From positions 558,001 to 622,000 of the forward strand of contig NZ_CANLER010000001.1 of assembly GCF_947489715.1 (NCBI RefSeq): a DNA stretch of 64,000 bases, written 5' to 3'. This DNA comes from an uncultured Roseovarius sp. GTDB taxonomy: Bacteria; Pseudomonadota; Alphaproteobacteria; Rhodobacterales; Rhodobacteraceae. The position numbers were made by a program, and so were the translations under genes. The notes beneath the pieces are model-generated. The model did no database searches. It saw nothing but the letters and a program-made list of their open reading frames with translations, and was not told the DNA's origin. Shown here one piece after another: positions 33,810 through 42,616 of this stretch. Position 1 is the first letter of the stretch; every line of letters starts with the position of its first letter.

Positions 33810-34716
33810 GGCAGGATCTAACAGGCAGGCGATCGGGCTTTTGCTCTATACCGGTGGGCTTTTCGGTTTGAATTTCCCGCTTGGAAAGCTGGCGGCCGGG
33901 GCAGGGGTTTCGCCCCTGATATGGGCGCTGGTCGTGTCAATCGGGGCGGCGGGGTTGTTGCTGCCGGGGTTGATCTTGCAAGGCAGGCTGACACTCCCGC
34001 GCGGACAAATGCTGCGCTACACGGTTATCTCGGGGCTCTTGTCCTTCGCCTTGGTTAATGCGCTGGTATTTTTCCTGATTCCCCGGGTGGGTGCCGGATA
34101 TGCTGGGTTGATGTTCGCGCTGTCGCCTGTCGTGACCTTGGCGCTGACCGCGTTGGCCGGGTTGAAAATTCCCGGGCGACTGGGGTTATATGGCATCGGG
34201 TTGGGGCTGATTGGCGCCGTGCTGGTAGCACTTGGCCGCGGCAGTATTGAAGGTGCTGCAATCTGGAGTGTTTTGGCCTTTGCCATCCCGTTTGCCCTGG
34301 CGCTTGGCAATGTCTACCGCACGCTTGATTGGCCAGAGGGCGCGCATCCGGCGGCATTAGCCTTTTGGAGCCACAGTTGGGCTATTCTGACCTATGTCGT
34401 GCTGCAATTGGGCCTGTCGGGTGACCTGCCCTTGGATCAACTGCGCGAGGTGCCACTGGCGACGATCATTCAGGCGATTGCCGCCGGTCTGATGTTCCCC
34501 GCTTACTTTCGCCTTCAACAGGTCGGTGGGCCGGTCCTGCTCAGCCAGATTGGCTATGTCGCGGCGGCGGTCGGGCTTGGTACTGGTACGGTCTTACTGG
34601 GAGAGGTCTATGGCATCGCCACTTGGGCTGGCGCTGCGATCATCGCTCTTGGTATCGGACTGACCGTACGGGCGCAGATCAAGCGGGCACCCAGACCGAG
34701 CAGTTGTACTGCTTGA
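33802..34716 (+). CDS. DMT-family (EamA) transporter, second gene of the SoxR-controlled operon
   Basis: 304 residues starting 8 bp inside the VOC gene. Ten hydrophobic segments form two EamA repeats. The tight overlap places it under the SoxR box promoter, so it is a candidate exporter of a redox-cycling compound or its VOC-modified product (inference). A strong hairpin follows 9 bp after the stop. Confidence 0.8.
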   Translation: MLEAGSNRQAIGLLLYTGGLFGLNFPLGKLAAGAGVSPLIWALVVSIGAAGLLLPGLILQGRLTLPRGQMLRYTVISGLLSFALVNALVFFLIPRVGAGYAGLMFALSPVVTLALTALAGLKIPGRLGLYGIGLGLIGAVLVALGRGSIEGAAIWSVLAFAIPFALALGNVYRTLDWPEGAHPAALAFWSHSWAILTYVVLQLGLSGDLPLDQLREVPLATIIQAIAAGLMFPAYFRLQQVGGPVLLSQIGYVAAAVGLGTGTVLLGEVYGIATWAGAAIIALGIGLTVRAQIKRAPRPSSCTA

Positions 34717-34725
34717 GACAAAACT

Positions 34726-34778
34726 ATCGCCGCCCTTACGCGCCCCACCCACCCTCCCTGGCGCGTGCGGGCGGCGAT
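34726..34778 (+). terminator. Strong two-part hairpin after the SoxR-controlled operon
   Basis: The outer stem is ATCGCCGCCC/GGGCGGCGAT (10 bp), then a 2x2 internal loop, then the inner stem ACGCGCC/GGCGCGT (7 bp) around a 15-nt pyrimidine-rich loop. It lies directly after the transporter gene. There is no U-tract, so it may terminate weakly, stabilise the mRNA or be a dispersed palindrome. Confidence 0.45.
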
Positions 34779-34997
34779 CCGGGTCTTCGTCCAGATGACA
34801 CAACGAAAATATCCCCGCTTGCCAGAACCGGGCAGTCTCGGGTATGAAACTCTCATGAAACGGTCAATTTGCATCATTTGCTGCATTACCTGCTGAGATA
34901 TCTCAGGCGGGCCGTTCTTTCTCATTCAAATCAGTGATTGAAGTTGCTAAGCCCGCCGCTAACCGGCCGTAGACGCCCATGCGCGCGCGAGGATGAC

Positions 34998-36380
34998 ATG
35001 ACGACGATCAAACTGCACAACACCAGAACCCGCAAGAAAGAGGAATTCACCCCTCTCAATGAAAAAAATGTGCAGATGTATGTCTGTGGGCCAACGGTCT
35101 ACGACCGTGCGCATCTGGGTAATGCGCGCCCCGTTGTGGTATTTGATGTGCTCTACCGGTTGTTACGACATGTCTATGGCACGGATCACGTGACCTATGC
35201 GCGGAACTTCACGGATGTGGATGACAAGATCAACACCCGTGCCGCCGAAAGTGGTCGACCGATCAGCGACATCACCGAGGAGACCATTCAGTGGTTTCTC
35301 GACGATATGGGGGCCTTGGGTGCGCTTAAACCTGATCACATGCCGCGCGCCACGAAATACATCCCGCAGATGGTCACGATGATCGAAAAGCTGATCGCCG
35401 ATGGCCATGCCTACGCGGTTGAAGGTCATGTGCTGTTCCGTGTCCGGTCTTACAAGGAATATGGCAAACTGTCGGGTCGTTCGGTCGATGACATGATCGC
35501 GGGTGCCCGGGTCGAGGTGGCGCCGTTCAAGGAGGACCCGATGGACTTTGTCCTGTGGAAGCCTTCGAATGATGCACAACCCGGGTGGGACAGCCCGTGG
35601 GGGTGGGGCCGCCCGGGTTGGCATATCGAATGCTCGGCCATGGCCTATGAGCTGCTGGGTGAGAGTTTTGACATCCACGGAGGCGGCAACGATCTGATGT
35701 TCCCGCACCACGAGAACGAGATCGCGCAGAGCTGCTGCGCACACCCCGAGGGTGGTTTTGCGAAGGTCTGGATGCATAACGAGATGCTACAGGTCGAAGG
35801 CAAGAAGATGTCCAAATCCCTGGGCAATTTCTTTACCGTGCGCGATTTACTGGATCAAGGTATCCCGGGCGAGGTGATCCGTTTCGTGTTCCTGAGCACG
35901 CATTACCGCAAGCCGATGGATTGGACGGCGGAGAAGGCGCGGGAGGCTGAGGCGACGCTTCGGAAGTGGTATCGATTGGTCGGGTTGGCTGGAGGAAGCT
36001 CTTGTTACGACCCGTTGATACAAGCGCTAGCAGATGATCTGAATACGCATGAAGCAATCTCTCTCATCCACGCTTTGGCAAATGCCGGTGACGTTAACGC
36101 GCTCAGGTTTGGGCTCGAAATGCTGGGGCTTTGGCAGGGCCAAATACCAAAGTGGGTGGAGATTGAAGGTTTCACGGATGCTGAGGTTGGTACAGTGTCT
36201 GATCTCATTCAGCGTCGTGAGAACGCTCGGAAAAAGAAAGACTTTGCAGAAGCGGATCGTATCAGAGATGGACTGACACGGGCGGGCGTGAAGTTGGTTG
36301 ATACTCCGCAGGGGACCGAGTTTGAGAAACTCCCGAATTACGATGTAAATGTGTTGGACGAAGTTTGGGGCGGGGCATGA
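34998..36380 (+). CDS. cysS: Cysteinyl-tRNA synthetase
   Basis: 460 residues from ATG 34998. Class I motifs are present: zinc-ligand Cys30 in [19 protein letters not shown] with the HIGH-equivalent HLGN, and KMSKS ([11 protein letters not shown]). It charges tRNA-Cys. The last third (from about 35985) has lower GC and different codon choice from the first two thirds, for example 45% GC at 36001-36060, which hints at recombination within the gene. It is otherwise full length for the family. Confidence 0.95.
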   Translation: MTTIKLHNTRTRKKEEFTPLNEKNVQMYVCGPTVYDRAHLGNARPVVVFDVLYRLLRHVYGTDHVTYARNFTDVDDKINTRAAESGRPISDITEETIQWFLDDMGALGALKPDHMPRATKYIPQMVTMIEKLIADGHAYAVEGHVLFRVRSYKEYGKLSGRSVDDMIAGARVEVAPFKEDPMDFVLWKPSNDAQPGWDSPWGWGRPGWHIECSAMAYELLGESFDIHGGGNDLMFPHHENEIAQSCCAHPEGGFAKVWMHNEMLQVEGKKMSKSLGNFFTVRDLLDQGIPGEVIRFVFLSTHYRKPMDWTAEKAREAEATLRKWYRLVGLAGGSSCYDPLIQALADDLNTHEAISLIHALANAGDVNALRFGLEMLGLWQGQIPKWVEIEGFTDAEVGTVSDLIQRRENARKKKDFAEADRIRDGLTRAGVKLVDTPQGTEFEKLPNYDVNVLDEVWGGA

Positions 36381-36447
36381 GGCAGGCAAGCAAAACTACG
36401 GATCGAACTACACATGATTTCGAACCGCCTAAACTTGAGGTGCCAAA

Positions 36448-36612
36448 ATGAGGTTCTTTGCGACAGAGGGCAGCGCCCGAGCCTGGGGGGGCGCATCTGA
36501 CGCTATTTATTTTTGCGTCGGCGAAACGGTTGCCAAGTCTTTTCCGGTCGAAACGTCGCAAAAGCGCCCTCCCAGGGTCGGGCGGCCTGGGCAAGCCGGG
36601 CGGGGTGCGTAA
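36448..36612 (+). CDS. Possible 54-residue reading frame in the cimA leader
   Basis: The ATG at 36448 has only a weak purine stretch (TTGAGG) before it. The TAA at 36610-36612 abuts the cimA ATG. The peptide begins MRFFATEGSARAWGG and ends in a Pro/Gly/Arg-rich tail. Most of it lies inside a long inverted repeat, so it may be no gene at all. No family is recognised. Confidence 0.2.
   Translation: MRFFATEGSARAWGGASDAIYFCVGETVAKSFPVETSQKRPPRVGRPGQAGRGA
36475..36583 (+). promoter_or_regulatory. Long inverted repeat in the cimA leader
   Basis: Two 20-nt arms, 36475-36494 (GCCCGAGCCTGGGGGGGCGC) and 36564-36583 (GCGCCCTCCCAGGGTCGGGC), pair at 18 of 20 positions. They enclose 69 nt with an inner GACGC/GCGTC hairpin. 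The right arm ends 29 bp before the cimA start codon. It could be an RNA structure controlling cimA or a dispersed palindrome; no riboswitch class was recognised. Confidence 0.45.
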
Positions 36613-38226
36613 ATGACCAGAGAACGCCTCTATCTCTATGACACGACGTTGCGCGACGGCCAGCAAACGCAGGGGGTGCAGTTCTCGACACCCGAAAAAC
36701 ACCAGATCGCCAAGACGCTTGACGAGTTGGGGGTCGATTACATCGAAGGCGGCTGGCCCGGGGCCAATCCGACCGATAGCGAGTTTTTTGAGACGGCCCC
36801 GAAGACCCGGGCGCGCATGACGGCCTTTGGCATGACCAAACGTGCAGGTCGCAGTGCAGAAAATGATGATGTGCTGGCGGCGGTGATGAATGCGGGTACC
36901 GCCTCGGTCTGTTTGGTGGGCAAGACCCATGACTTTCATGTCGAGACTGCGCTTGGCATCTCGCTTCACGAAAACACACAGAATATCGCGCGTTCGGTTG
37001 AGCATATTGTCAGGCAGGGGCGTGAAGCCTTGTTTGACGCCGAGCATTTCTTTGACGGCTACAAGGCCAATGCCGCCTATGCGCTAGAGACGGTGAAGGC
37101 GGCTTATGATGCGGGTGCCCGGTGGGTGGTGCTGTGCGACACTAACGGCGGTACGTTGCCGCGTGAAATTTACGAAATCACCAAATCTGTGATCGCCGCA
37201 GGCATTCCCGGAGATCATCTGGGTATCCATACCCATAACGATACGGAAAACGCCCTTGCGGGCAGTCTGGCAGCCATTGATGCCGGTGCGCGGCAGGTGC
37301 ACGGCACGCTGAACGGTCTGGGGGAGCGGTGTGGCAATGCAAATCTGACCGCATTGATCCCGACGCTTTTGCTGAAAGAGCCTTACGCCAGCACGTATCA
37401 GACCGGTATCAGCCTGGAAGCGTTGAAAGGTCTCACGCTCGCCAGTCGAAAGCTGGACGATATCCTCAATCGCGTACCACTCAGACAGGCGGCTTATGTC
37501 GGTGCATCGGCCTTTGCCCACAAGGCGGGGCTGCACGCCAGCGCGATCCTCAAAGATCCTACAACTTACGAACATATCAACCCCGAAAGCGTTGGGAACG
37601 CCCGGATCATTCCGATGTCCAATCAGGCAGGACAGTCGAACCTGCGCCGTCGTCTGGCCGAGGCCGGGCTGGAGGTGGCGCGCGACAACCCGGCCTTGCC
37701 GCGCATCCTGGATGAGATCAAGGCGCGTGAGGCCAAGGGTTATACCTATGACAGCGCACAGGCATCATTCGAGTTGCTGGCGCGGGGCGAGTTGGACCTC
37801 TTGCCCGAATTCTTCGAGGTGAAACGCTACAAGGTCACGGTTGAGCGGCGCAAGAACAAGTATAACAAGATGATATCGCTCTCCGAGGCGGTCGTGGTGG
37901 TCAAGGTCGACGGTGAGAAGAAACTGTCAGTGTCCGAATCGATGGATGAGGCGGGCAGCGACCGTGGCCCGGTGAACGCGCTTTCAAAGGCGTTGGCCAA
38001 GGATCTGGGCCGCTATCAGGCACAGATATCTGACATGCGACTGGTCGATTTCAAGGTGCGCATCACCCAAGGGGGGACCGAGGCGGTGACGCGCGTCATC
38101 ATCGACAGTGAGGACGGGCAGGGGCGGCGTTGGTCTACCGTCGGGGTCAGCCCTAACATAGTCGACGCGTCTTTTGAGGCCCTACTGGACGCGATAAACT
38201 GGAAACTCTTGCGTGGAGACAGCTGA
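36613..38226 (+). CDS. cimA: (R)-citramalate synthase
   Basis: 537 residues with a DRE-TIM metallolyase domain: YDTTLRDGQQTQGVQFS, GGWPGANPTD, HTHNDTENALAGSLAA and HGTLNGLGERCGNANL. A LeuA-type C-terminal regulatory dimer domain (about 395-530) follows. It condenses pyruvate and acetyl-CoA to citramalate, the first step of the threonine-independent route to isoleucine. The regulatory domain suggests isoleucine feedback. Its 3' end overlaps the next gene by 14 bp. Confidence 0.9.
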   Translation: MTRERLYLYDTTLRDGQQTQGVQFSTPEKHQIAKTLDELGVDYIEGGWPGANPTDSEFFETAPKTRARMTAFGMTKRAGRSAENDDVLAAVMNAGTASVCLVGKTHDFHVETALGISLHENTQNIARSVEHIVRQGREALFDAEHFFDGYKANAAYALETVKAAYDAGARWVVLCDTNGGTLPREIYEITKSVIAAGIPGDHLGIHTHNDTENALAGSLAAIDAGARQVHGTLNGLGERCGNANLTALIPTLLLKEPYASTYQTGISLEALKGLTLASRKLDDILNRVPLRQAAYVGASAFAHKAGLHASAILKDPTTYEHINPESVGNARIIPMSNQAGQSNLRRRLAEAGLEVARDNPALPRILDEIKAREAKGYTYDSAQASFELLARGELDLLPEFFEVKRYKVTVERRKNKYNKMISLSEAVVVVKVDGEKKLSVSESMDEAGSDRGPVNALSKALAKDLGRYQAQISDMRLVDFKVRITQGGTEAVTRVIIDSEDGQGRRWSTVGVSPNIVDASFEALLDAINWKLLRGDS

Positions 38227-38986
38227 CCTCAACGCCTGTGCCGATCTGGTGCGCCGGGGGGATCCGGACCGGTTTTTGGCGGCGATGGCATCGCCTGTAG
38301 CCGCGCGCCGGGTGCTCTTTCCAATTTACGCATTTAATGTCGAGGTTGCGCGCGCACCCTGGGTCACTCAGGAGCCGATGATTGCCGAGATGCGCCTGCA
38401 ATGGTGGCGCGATGCGTTGCAGGAAATTCAGACGGGAGAGAATGTTCGCCGCCATGAGGTTGTCACGCCGTTGGCCGGGGTACTTGATGCCGAGGGCGCA
38501 GGGTTGCTGGATCAACTGGTGGCCGCGCGGCGGTGGGATATCTACAAAGATGCATTCGAGGATGCAGATCATTTCAGCGACTATCTGGAGAAGACTGCCG
38601 GCAACCTGATGCTGGCTGCTGCACGTTCGCTGGGAGCCTGTGACGAGGCTGCAATCCGCGATGCGGGCTATGCACATGGTGTGGCGAATTGGCTGCGGGC
38701 CATTCCCGCATTGGAACAGGCAGGACGTATCCCGCTGCCGGACGGTCGGCCCGAGGCTGTTGGTCAGCTTGCATCTGAGGCGCTGACACGGCTGCGTCGT
38801 GCCCGGGCGTCACGTGCCAAGGTCTCTGGTGATGCCCGCCCGGCGCTGCTGCCGCTTTGGCAAAGCGGTACGATACTGAACCGGGCGAAAACTCTGCCAG
38901 CGCGTGTGGGTGCGGGCACCCTTGATCCAGCCCCGATCCGGTCACGCCTGACGCTGATGGTGCGTGCGGCGACTGGTCTTTGGTGA
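38213..38986 (+). CDS. Squalene/phytoene-synthase-like protein lacking Asp-rich motifs (NDUFAF6-like)
   Basis: 257 residues from GTG 38213 inside the end of cimA. The fold-family blocks FPIYAFNVEVARAPWVTQEP, MRLQWWRDALQEI and YLEKTAGNLMLAAARSLG are recognisable. The two Asp-rich motifs that bind prenyl diphosphate-Mg2+ in true synthases (DDxxD type) are absent. That matches the NDUFAF6-like branch, linked to respiratory complex I assembly in mitochondria. Carotenoid or hopanoid genes are not adjacent. A non-catalytic role is likely. Confidence 0.72.
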   Translation: METADLNACADLVRRGDPDRFLAAMASPVAARRVLFPIYAFNVEVARAPWVTQEPMIAEMRLQWWRDALQEIQTGENVRRHEVVTPLAGVLDAEGAGLLDQLVAARRWDIYKDAFEDADHFSDYLEKTAGNLMLAAARSLGACDEAAIRDAGYAHGVANWLRAIPALEQAGRIPLPDGRPEAVGQLASEALTRLRRARASRAKVSGDARPALLPLWQSGTILNRAKTLPARVGAGTLDPAPIRSRLTLMVRAATGLW

Positions 38987-39000
38987 TGTCGTTAAAGTGA

Positions 39001-39052
39001 GTGCGCTTGTGCGCACGCTTGATATCTCGGCGTCCGCGCCGGGCGCGTCCAC
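39001..39052. repeat. Palindromic intergenic repeat, copy A
   Basis: GAGTGCGCT with the partner GCGCAC forms a short hairpin, followed by TTGATATCTCG and a GC-rich tail. It matches 42506-42555 at 31 of the first 35 positions. It sits between two convergent genes. Confidence 0.65.
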
Positions 39053-39079
39053 CTTGGATTGGTACCTGCCATACGGTAT

Positions 39080-40351
39080 TTATGCGTCTTTCGGGCGCAG
39101 CATCAGCCAGATGAGCGCGCCACCGGCCAGCACGAGAAACGGGGTCATCGCCAGATTGACGGACATCCAGCCGGTCTGAGCATCTCCGCCGGAGCAATTC
39201 ATCAGGCCACCTGATGACAGCGATGCAAGAGTTACACCGCCAAATACCAATAGATCGTTCAGGCCCTGCATGCGGCCCCTTTCATGCGGTTCATGCGCGG
39301 CTGCCAGCATGGTTGTGGCGCCGATGAAACCGAAATTCCATCCCAGGCCCAGTAGGATCAGGGCGATGAAGAAATTCGACAGATCAATTCCTTGCAATGC
39401 CACCATGCCCGCACATGCCAGGATCACCAGCCCTGTGCCCACGATCTTTTCGACGCCGAAGCGGGCAATCAGGTGCCCGGTAAAGAAGGACGGCGCGAAC
39501 ATGGCCAGCACATGACCGGTGACGATATCTGCGGCATTACCTTCGGTAAATCCACACCCCACAACCGCCAGGGGGGTCGATGTCATGACCAGGTTCATCA
39601 GCGCGTAAGAAACTGTCGCACAGATCACGGCCACCGCGATGCGTGGCGTTTTCAGCAACTCAAGGCGGGTACGGCCATGCGGGCTATCTTCGGATGGAGG
39701 CTTGGGTTTCGGAATGTCGAGAAAGAGAAACAGAAGTGAACCGAAAAGGTTGAGCGCGACAATGGCGATATAGGTGCCCATGAAGGGGATCACCATTGCC
39801 TGCGACGTCACCTTGACCAGTTGCGGGCCAATCACTGCGCTGGCCAGACCGCCTGCCATGACGTAGGAAATTGCCTTGGGCCGGAATGCGTCGCTGGCAG
39901 TGTCTGCGGCGGCAAACCGATAAAAAGCTTGGGCTGACATGTAGATGCCGCTGATCAAGCTGCCCAGAAGGAAGACCGGAAAAGACGCCAGATACAACCC
40001 GTAGGCCCCGATTGCCCCGCCAAGCGCACCCGCCCCGGCACCGATGAAGAAACCGGCCTTGCGGCCCCATTTCTGCATGATCGAGGAAAGCGGCGTGGCC
40101 GCCAGCATCGAACCCAGAACAATCAGCGAGATGGGCAAAGTAGCAAAGCAGATATTGCTGGCCAGCGTTTGCCCGGCAAGCCCGCCAACGACGAACATCA
40201 TCGCCATCTGCGCCCCCAGAATTGCCTGTGCCAGCACCAGAACTTTGACATTCCGCATCGCGCGTTGGTCATCTGTTCGGATTGCGCGGGCACGCCCTGC
40301 CAAGGGCGAGGGCGACTCGATCGGAGTGGGGACAGGTTTGGGATTGCTCAT
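39080..40351 (-). CDS. Major facilitator superfamily transporter
   Basis: 423 residues from ATG 40351 (the open frame continues to 40450 but the extra N-terminus is not membrane-like). Twelve hydrophobic segments and an MFS-like loop (MQKWGRKAGFFIGAGAGALGG) after segment 2 are visible. It is a secondary carrier in the inner membrane; the substrate is unknown. It is divergent from cobK across a 108-bp gap in which no cobalamin riboswitch was seen. Confidence 0.8.
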   Translation of the reverse strand: MSNPKPVPTPIESPSPLAGRARAIRTDDQRAMRNVKVLVLAQAILGAQMAMMFVVGGLAGQTLASNICFATLPISLIVLGSMLAATPLSSIMQKWGRKAGFFIGAGAGALGGAIGAYGLYLASFPVFLLGSLISGIYMSAQAFYRFAAADTASDAFRPKAISYVMAGGLASAVIGPQLVKVTSQAMVIPFMGTYIAIVALNLFGSLLFLFLDIPKPKPPSEDSPHGRTRLELLKTPRIAVAVICATVSYALMNLVMTSTPLAVVGCGFTEGNAADIVTGHVLAMFAPSFFTGHLIARFGVEKIVGTGLVILACAGMVALQGIDLSNFFIALILLGLGWNFGFIGATTMLAAAHEPHERGRMQGLNDLLVFGGVTLASLSSGGLMNCSGGDAQTGWMSVNLAMTPFLVLAGGALIWLMLRPKDA

Positions 40352-40459
40352 GTGCCAAGAGCTAGCCCCGGGACAGAGGGCCCGCAAGCGCAATTGCATG
40401 CTGCGAGATTGGTAATGTGATGACTTGCGACTCGGAGCGCGAGACGACATGAACGTTTC

Positions 40460-41188
40460 ATGACATTACTCTTGCTTGCAGGCACTGGCGAAGCGCAACA
40501 GATAGCGCGCGGTTTGGCGGACCGACAGGTGGATGCGGTGGTTTCGCTGGCGGGTGGCGCGCGCATGGCCACAGAAACGGATTTGTCGTGCCGTATTGGC
40601 GGTTTTGGGGGTGACGCTGGGTTTCGCGACTATCTGATCGAACAGAAAATCACTGCTGTACTGGACGCCACGCATCCCTTTGCCGCAGGTATCTCGAACC
40701 GCACCGCGTCGATCTGTGCCGAGTTTGATCTTCCCTACTGTCAGGTTTTGCGTCCGGCATGGACGGCGCAGGCCGACGATCGCTGGACTTATTTTGAACG
40801 CGAAGAGAATGCCGCCCTACACATTGCGCCCGGCAGCATTGTTTTTCTTGCGACAGGGCGGCAGACTTTGGATCGGTTTGCCAATTTGGCAGAGTGTACG
40901 TTGATTTGTCGGCAGATTGATCCACCAGACCGCGATTTTCCCTTTAAGAATGGGCGTTTTTTAGTGGGCAAACCGCCATTTTCAGTCGCGCAGGAGAAAG
41001 CGCTTTTCCTAGAGTTGAAAGTTGATTGGCTGGTTGTCAAAAATGCAGGCGGAATGGCGTCAGCAACAAAATTGACGGCTGCACGCGGACTGGGGATCCC
41101 TGTTGCCATGATCAACCGCCCAAGACAGCCCGAGGCGCGGAAGGTGAGAACAGTGGACGAGGCAATGGACTGGATCGCGGACCTGTGA
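40460..41188 (+). CDS. cobK: Precorrin-6A/cobalt-precorrin-6A reductase
   Basis: 242 residues with the CobK pattern: MTLLLLAGTGEAQQIARGL (nucleotide-binding start), VLDATHPFAAGISNRTASIC, IVFLATGRQTL, and VVKNAGGMASATKLTAARGLGIPV near the end. It reduces precorrin-6A with NADPH in corrin ring synthesis. No other cob genes are in the window. Its product supports corrinoid supply, which MttB-type methyltransferases need. The stop overlaps the glycosylase GTG start. Confidence 0.88.
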   Translation: MTLLLLAGTGEAQQIARGLADRQVDAVVSLAGGARMATETDLSCRIGGFGGDAGFRDYLIEQKITAVLDATHPFAAGISNRTASICAEFDLPYCQVLRPAWTAQADDRWTYFEREENAALHIAPGSIVFLATGRQTLDRFANLAECTLICRQIDPPDRDFPFKNGRFLVGKPPFSVAQEKALFLELKVDWLVVKNAGGMASATKLTAARGLGIPVAMINRPRQPEARKVRTVDEAMDWIADL

Positions 41189-41814
41189 TCGGGCGTATTA
41201 TTGAAACAGATGCCTGCGTGGCGGAAGGCGCCGAGGCGCTGTGCAAGATCTGTCCGAAATTGGCATATGCGTACGGAGCGACCGGCAAGCTACCACTTCG
41301 GCGCAGACCGGATGGATTTGCCCAGTTGCTAAGCGCGATTGTCAGCCAACAGGTTAGCGTGGCCTCGGCTGGCGCAATCTGGGGTCGCATGAAGGCGGCC
41401 CGATTGACCGGTCCGCGACAGATAGCACGCGCCAGCGACGATGATTTGCGAGCAGTGGGGCTGAGCCGTCAGAAAATCCGCTATGCGCGTGAATTGTCGA
41501 AGGCCGGGATCAATTTCAAAGCGCTACGCGATGCATCCGACGATGAAGTAATCGCGACCCTGATCCGCGTACCGGGAATAGGTGTCTGGACGGCTGAGGT
41601 TTATACAATGTTTTCCTTGGGGCGGGCAGATGTGTTTGCGCCGGGCGATCTGGCCTTGCAAGAGGCTGCGCGCATTCTTTATGAGCTGCCTGCGCGACCC
41701 ACCGAGAAAGAATTGCGAAAGATGGCGATGGTTTGGCAACCATGGAGATCGGTTGCTGCCCGGATACTTTGGGCCTACTACCGGGTGGCGAAGGACAGGG
41801 AAGGGATCAGATGA
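41185..41814 (+). CDS. DNA-3-methyladenine glycosylase (AlkA/HhH-GPD type)
   Basis: 209 residues from GTG 41185, overlapping the cobK stop; a longer frame to 41026 lies inside cobK. The helix-hairpin-helix and catalytic region reads VPGIGVWTAEVYTMFSLGR, with the catalytic Asp in FAPGDLALQEA. It excises alkylated purines from DNA as the first step of base-excision repair. It is coupled by ATGA to the esterase gene, giving three overlapping genes of unlike function. Confidence 0.85.
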   Translation: MIGRIIETDACVAEGAEALCKICPKLAYAYGATGKLPLRRRPDGFAQLLSAIVSQQVSVASAGAIWGRMKAARLTGPRQIARASDDDLRAVGLSRQKIRYARELSKAGINFKALRDASDDEVIATLIRVPGIGVWTAEVYTMFSLGRADVFAPGDLALQEAARILYELPARPTEKELRKMAMVWQPWRSVAARILWAYYRVAKDREGIR

Positions 41815-42476
41815 CACGCGTATTGAAGTCGGAACGGCGCGAGCCGGTTTCAGGCACGACCCGGTCGATTGTTGTGTTTCTGCATGGCTATGGGGCGAAT
41901 GGGGCGGATCTGTTGGGGCTGGCTGACCCGCTGGGGGAGCATTTGCCGGATACGCTATTTGTCGCCCCGGATGCACCCGAGACGATCCCGGGTATGCCTT
42001 TCGGGTTTCAATGGTTTCCGATCCCCTGGATTGATGGATCGTCCGAGGAGGAGGCCGAGCGTGGTCTGCTTGCAGCATCGGATGATCTGAATGCCTATCT
42101 GGATGCCCTGATGGTGGATGAAGATGTGCTTCCCGAGCAGGTTGTTTTATTTGGGTTCAGCCAAGGCACGATGATGGCGCTGCATGTGGCCCCGCGACGT
42201 GAGGATGAGGTGGCGGGAATTGTCGCCTTTTCCGGACGACTGCTGTCACCAGAGTTGCTGAAAGATGAGGTGATCAGCCGTCCGCCAGTATTGCTGATCC
42301 ACGGTGATGCCGATGACGTGGTGCCGCCGCAATCCTTGCCTCAAGCGGCAGAAGCGCTGCAAGAAGCTGGGTGGCAGGATGTCTACGCCCATATCATGAA
42401 AGGCACCGCGCATGGAATTGCGCCGGATGGGTTGCAGGTTGCCCTGGCTTTCATGATTGACAAGCTGGGTTTGTAA
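41811..42476 (+). CDS. Phospholipase/carboxylesterase family alpha/beta hydrolase
   Basis: 221 residues from ATG 41811 overlapping the previous stop. The oxyanion region is VFLHGYGANGADLLGLADP. The nucleophile Ser is in FGFSQGTMMAL, the Asp in HGDADDVVPPQ and the His in GTAHGI. The family hydrolyses short acyl esters, acyl-thioesters or lysophospholipids in the cytoplasm. The substrate is not predictable. Confidence 0.85.
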   Translation: MTRVLKSERREPVSGTTRSIVVFLHGYGANGADLLGLADPLGEHLPDTLFVAPDAPETIPGMPFGFQWFPIPWIDGSSEEEAERGLLAASDDLNAYLDALMVDEDVLPEQVVLFGFSQGTMMALHVAPRREDEVAGIVAFSGRLLSPELLKDEVISRPPVLLIHGDADDVVPPQSLPQAAEALQEAGWQDVYAHIMKGTAHGIAPDGLQVALAFMIDKLGL

Positions 42477-42505
42477 TACTTCCCTCTACCGGCCGCTGGT
42501 AGAAA

Positions 42506-42555
42506 GAGTGCGCTAGAGCGCACGCATGATATCTCGTCGTCTGCCTCCGGCATCC
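42506..42555. repeat. Palindromic intergenic repeat, copy B
   Basis: The hairpin GTGCGC-TAGA-GCGCAC is followed by ATGATATCTCG. It matches 39001-39035 at 31 of 35 positions, with differences mostly in the hairpin loop. Like copy A it lies between convergent genes (the esterase and the VOC gene). Confidence 0.65.
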
Positions 42556-42616
42556 TCCTCGGGGAGCGTGGGGCCAGCGTGACATATCAATTCAATGATG
42601 GTCTGCTTCGCAAATG

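Noticed and set aside
40352..40459. Possible cobalamin riboswitch before cobK
   Set aside because: The 108-bp gap lacks the conserved B12-box and is too short for the full fold.
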